Shown: in pieces, positions 5,816 through 6,079 of the stretch | How the letters are laid out: each line of letters starts with the position of its first letter | Numbering within the stretch: the stretch's first letter is position 1 | Source of the DNA: Candidatus Zambryskiibacteriota bacterium | GTDB taxonomy: Bacteria > Patescibacteriota > Minisyncoccia > Phycocordibacterales > Zambryskibacteraceae | NCBI GenBank assembly: GCA_024654145.1 | Contig: JANLIM010000017.1 | Coordinates: 1 to 6,079 of the forward strand | DNA: 6,079 nucleotides | Direction of reading: 5' to 3' | Position numbers and translations under genes: made by a program | Notes under the pieces: generated by a model | Told to the model about the DNA's origin: nothing | Databases searched by the model: none | What the model saw: the letters and a program-made list of their open reading frames with translations, nothing else

Positions 5816-6079
5816 ATGAGATTATTCCAGCCATTTTACCTACTAATGTTGAGGATTTGTTAAGGAAGACCGGAGAACTTCCGCTTGAAATTCCTTTTAT
5901 ACATTTCGATGTGCTTGAGGAAGATATTTGGGCTCCAATTGATAAAGACTTCGAAGTACATCTCATGGTCGAAGATCCAGAAAGAATCGCCAACCGATGG
6001 ATAGAGAGAGGTGCTAAAAGAATCATCGTGCACAAGGTTGACCACACTCTTATGCAAAGCCGAGACAAAGCAGAAATAG
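5812..6079 (+). CDS. rpe: Ribulose-phosphate 3-epimerase-like TIM-barrel protein, 3' end cut by window
   Basis: An open frame of 89 codons starts at ATG 5812, overlapping the rpiB stop as ATGA, and reaches the window edge without a stop. The N-terminal strand IIPAIL (4-9) matches the family's APSIL; FIHFDV (29-34) matches the WIHVDV strand, giving His31 and Asp33 as metal ligands/acid-base residues; FEVHLMVEDPER (47-58) matches DVHLMIEDPER, giving His50. GAKRIIVH (64-71) fits the next strand. In the usual enzyme about 29 residues separate the Asp and the second His; here there are 17, and the MDGHFVPN segment is replaced by LEEDIWAP. The protein is thus a divergent member and the fourth catalytic residue lies outside the window. 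Ribulose-5-phosphate/xylulose-5-phosphate epimerisation is the likely role, supported by the rpiB neighbour; another related sugar-phosphate epimerase is possible. This start is preferred over ATG 5816, whose frame stops quickly. Confidence 0.75.
   Translation, partial: MNEIIPAILPTNVEDLLRKTGELPLEIPFIHFDVLEEDIWAPIDKDFEVHLMVEDPERIANRWIERGAKRIIVHKVDHTLMQSRDKAEI

Noticed and set aside
5816..5818. Alternative ATG four bases after the chosen epimerase-like start
   Set aside because: It is in a different frame that stops after about 15 codons and lacks the IIPAIL and HFDV motifs.

Overview
The window reads as a compact bacterial chromosome segment with all genes on the + strand. It most resembles a Patescibacteria/CPR genome, probably Parcubacteria-like. 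This placement is an inference from small intergenic gaps, the absence of Shine-Dalgarno sites before starts, divergent but complete core enzymes, and a short GC hairpin terminator flanked by A4/T4. It is not an alignment result. The standard code fits: TGA ends rpiB, TAG ends gap and TAA ends the others. I saw no RNA gene, mobile element, CRISPR array or phage gene.

Layout. Positions 1-43 hold a perfect 14-bp-stem terminator whose right arm runs into an extended -10 promoter. Positions 44-565 encode a membrane-anchored DUF192 protein. A 62-bp gap (566-627) contains a near-consensus DnaA box and a possible -10, and leads into nrdA (628-3264), a class I ribonucleotide reductase large subunit with an N-terminal ATP cone. 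A 62-bp gap (3265-3326) carries a 7-bp tandem repeat and an AT-rich stretch before nrdB (3327-4358). Nineteen bases later comes gap (4378-5370, glyceraldehyde-3-phosphate dehydrogenase), then rpiB after a 1-bp gap (5372-5815). A partial ribulose-phosphate 3-epimerase-like gene overlaps rpiB by 4 bp and runs off the window end (5812-6079).

How the genes fit together. RpiB and the epimerase-like protein interconvert pentose phosphates, supplying ribose-5-phosphate for nucleotides. GAPDH draws on the glyceraldehyde-3-phosphate shared by glycolysis and the non-oxidative pentose phosphate pathway. NrdA/NrdB convert ribonucleotides to deoxyribonucleotides. The segment therefore links sugar-phosphate supply to DNA precursor synthesis.

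The most notable points are a radical-generating subunit with Phe at the tyrosyl-radical position (class Ic-like, predicted Mn/Fe or other Tyr-independent cofactor), two extended -10 promoters placed exactly 6 nt before ATG (predicted leaderless mRNAs), a DnaA box before nrdA, and a pentose-phosphate epimerase with a shortened active-site region. I found no convincing wholly new system; these are variations on known enzymes and their control.
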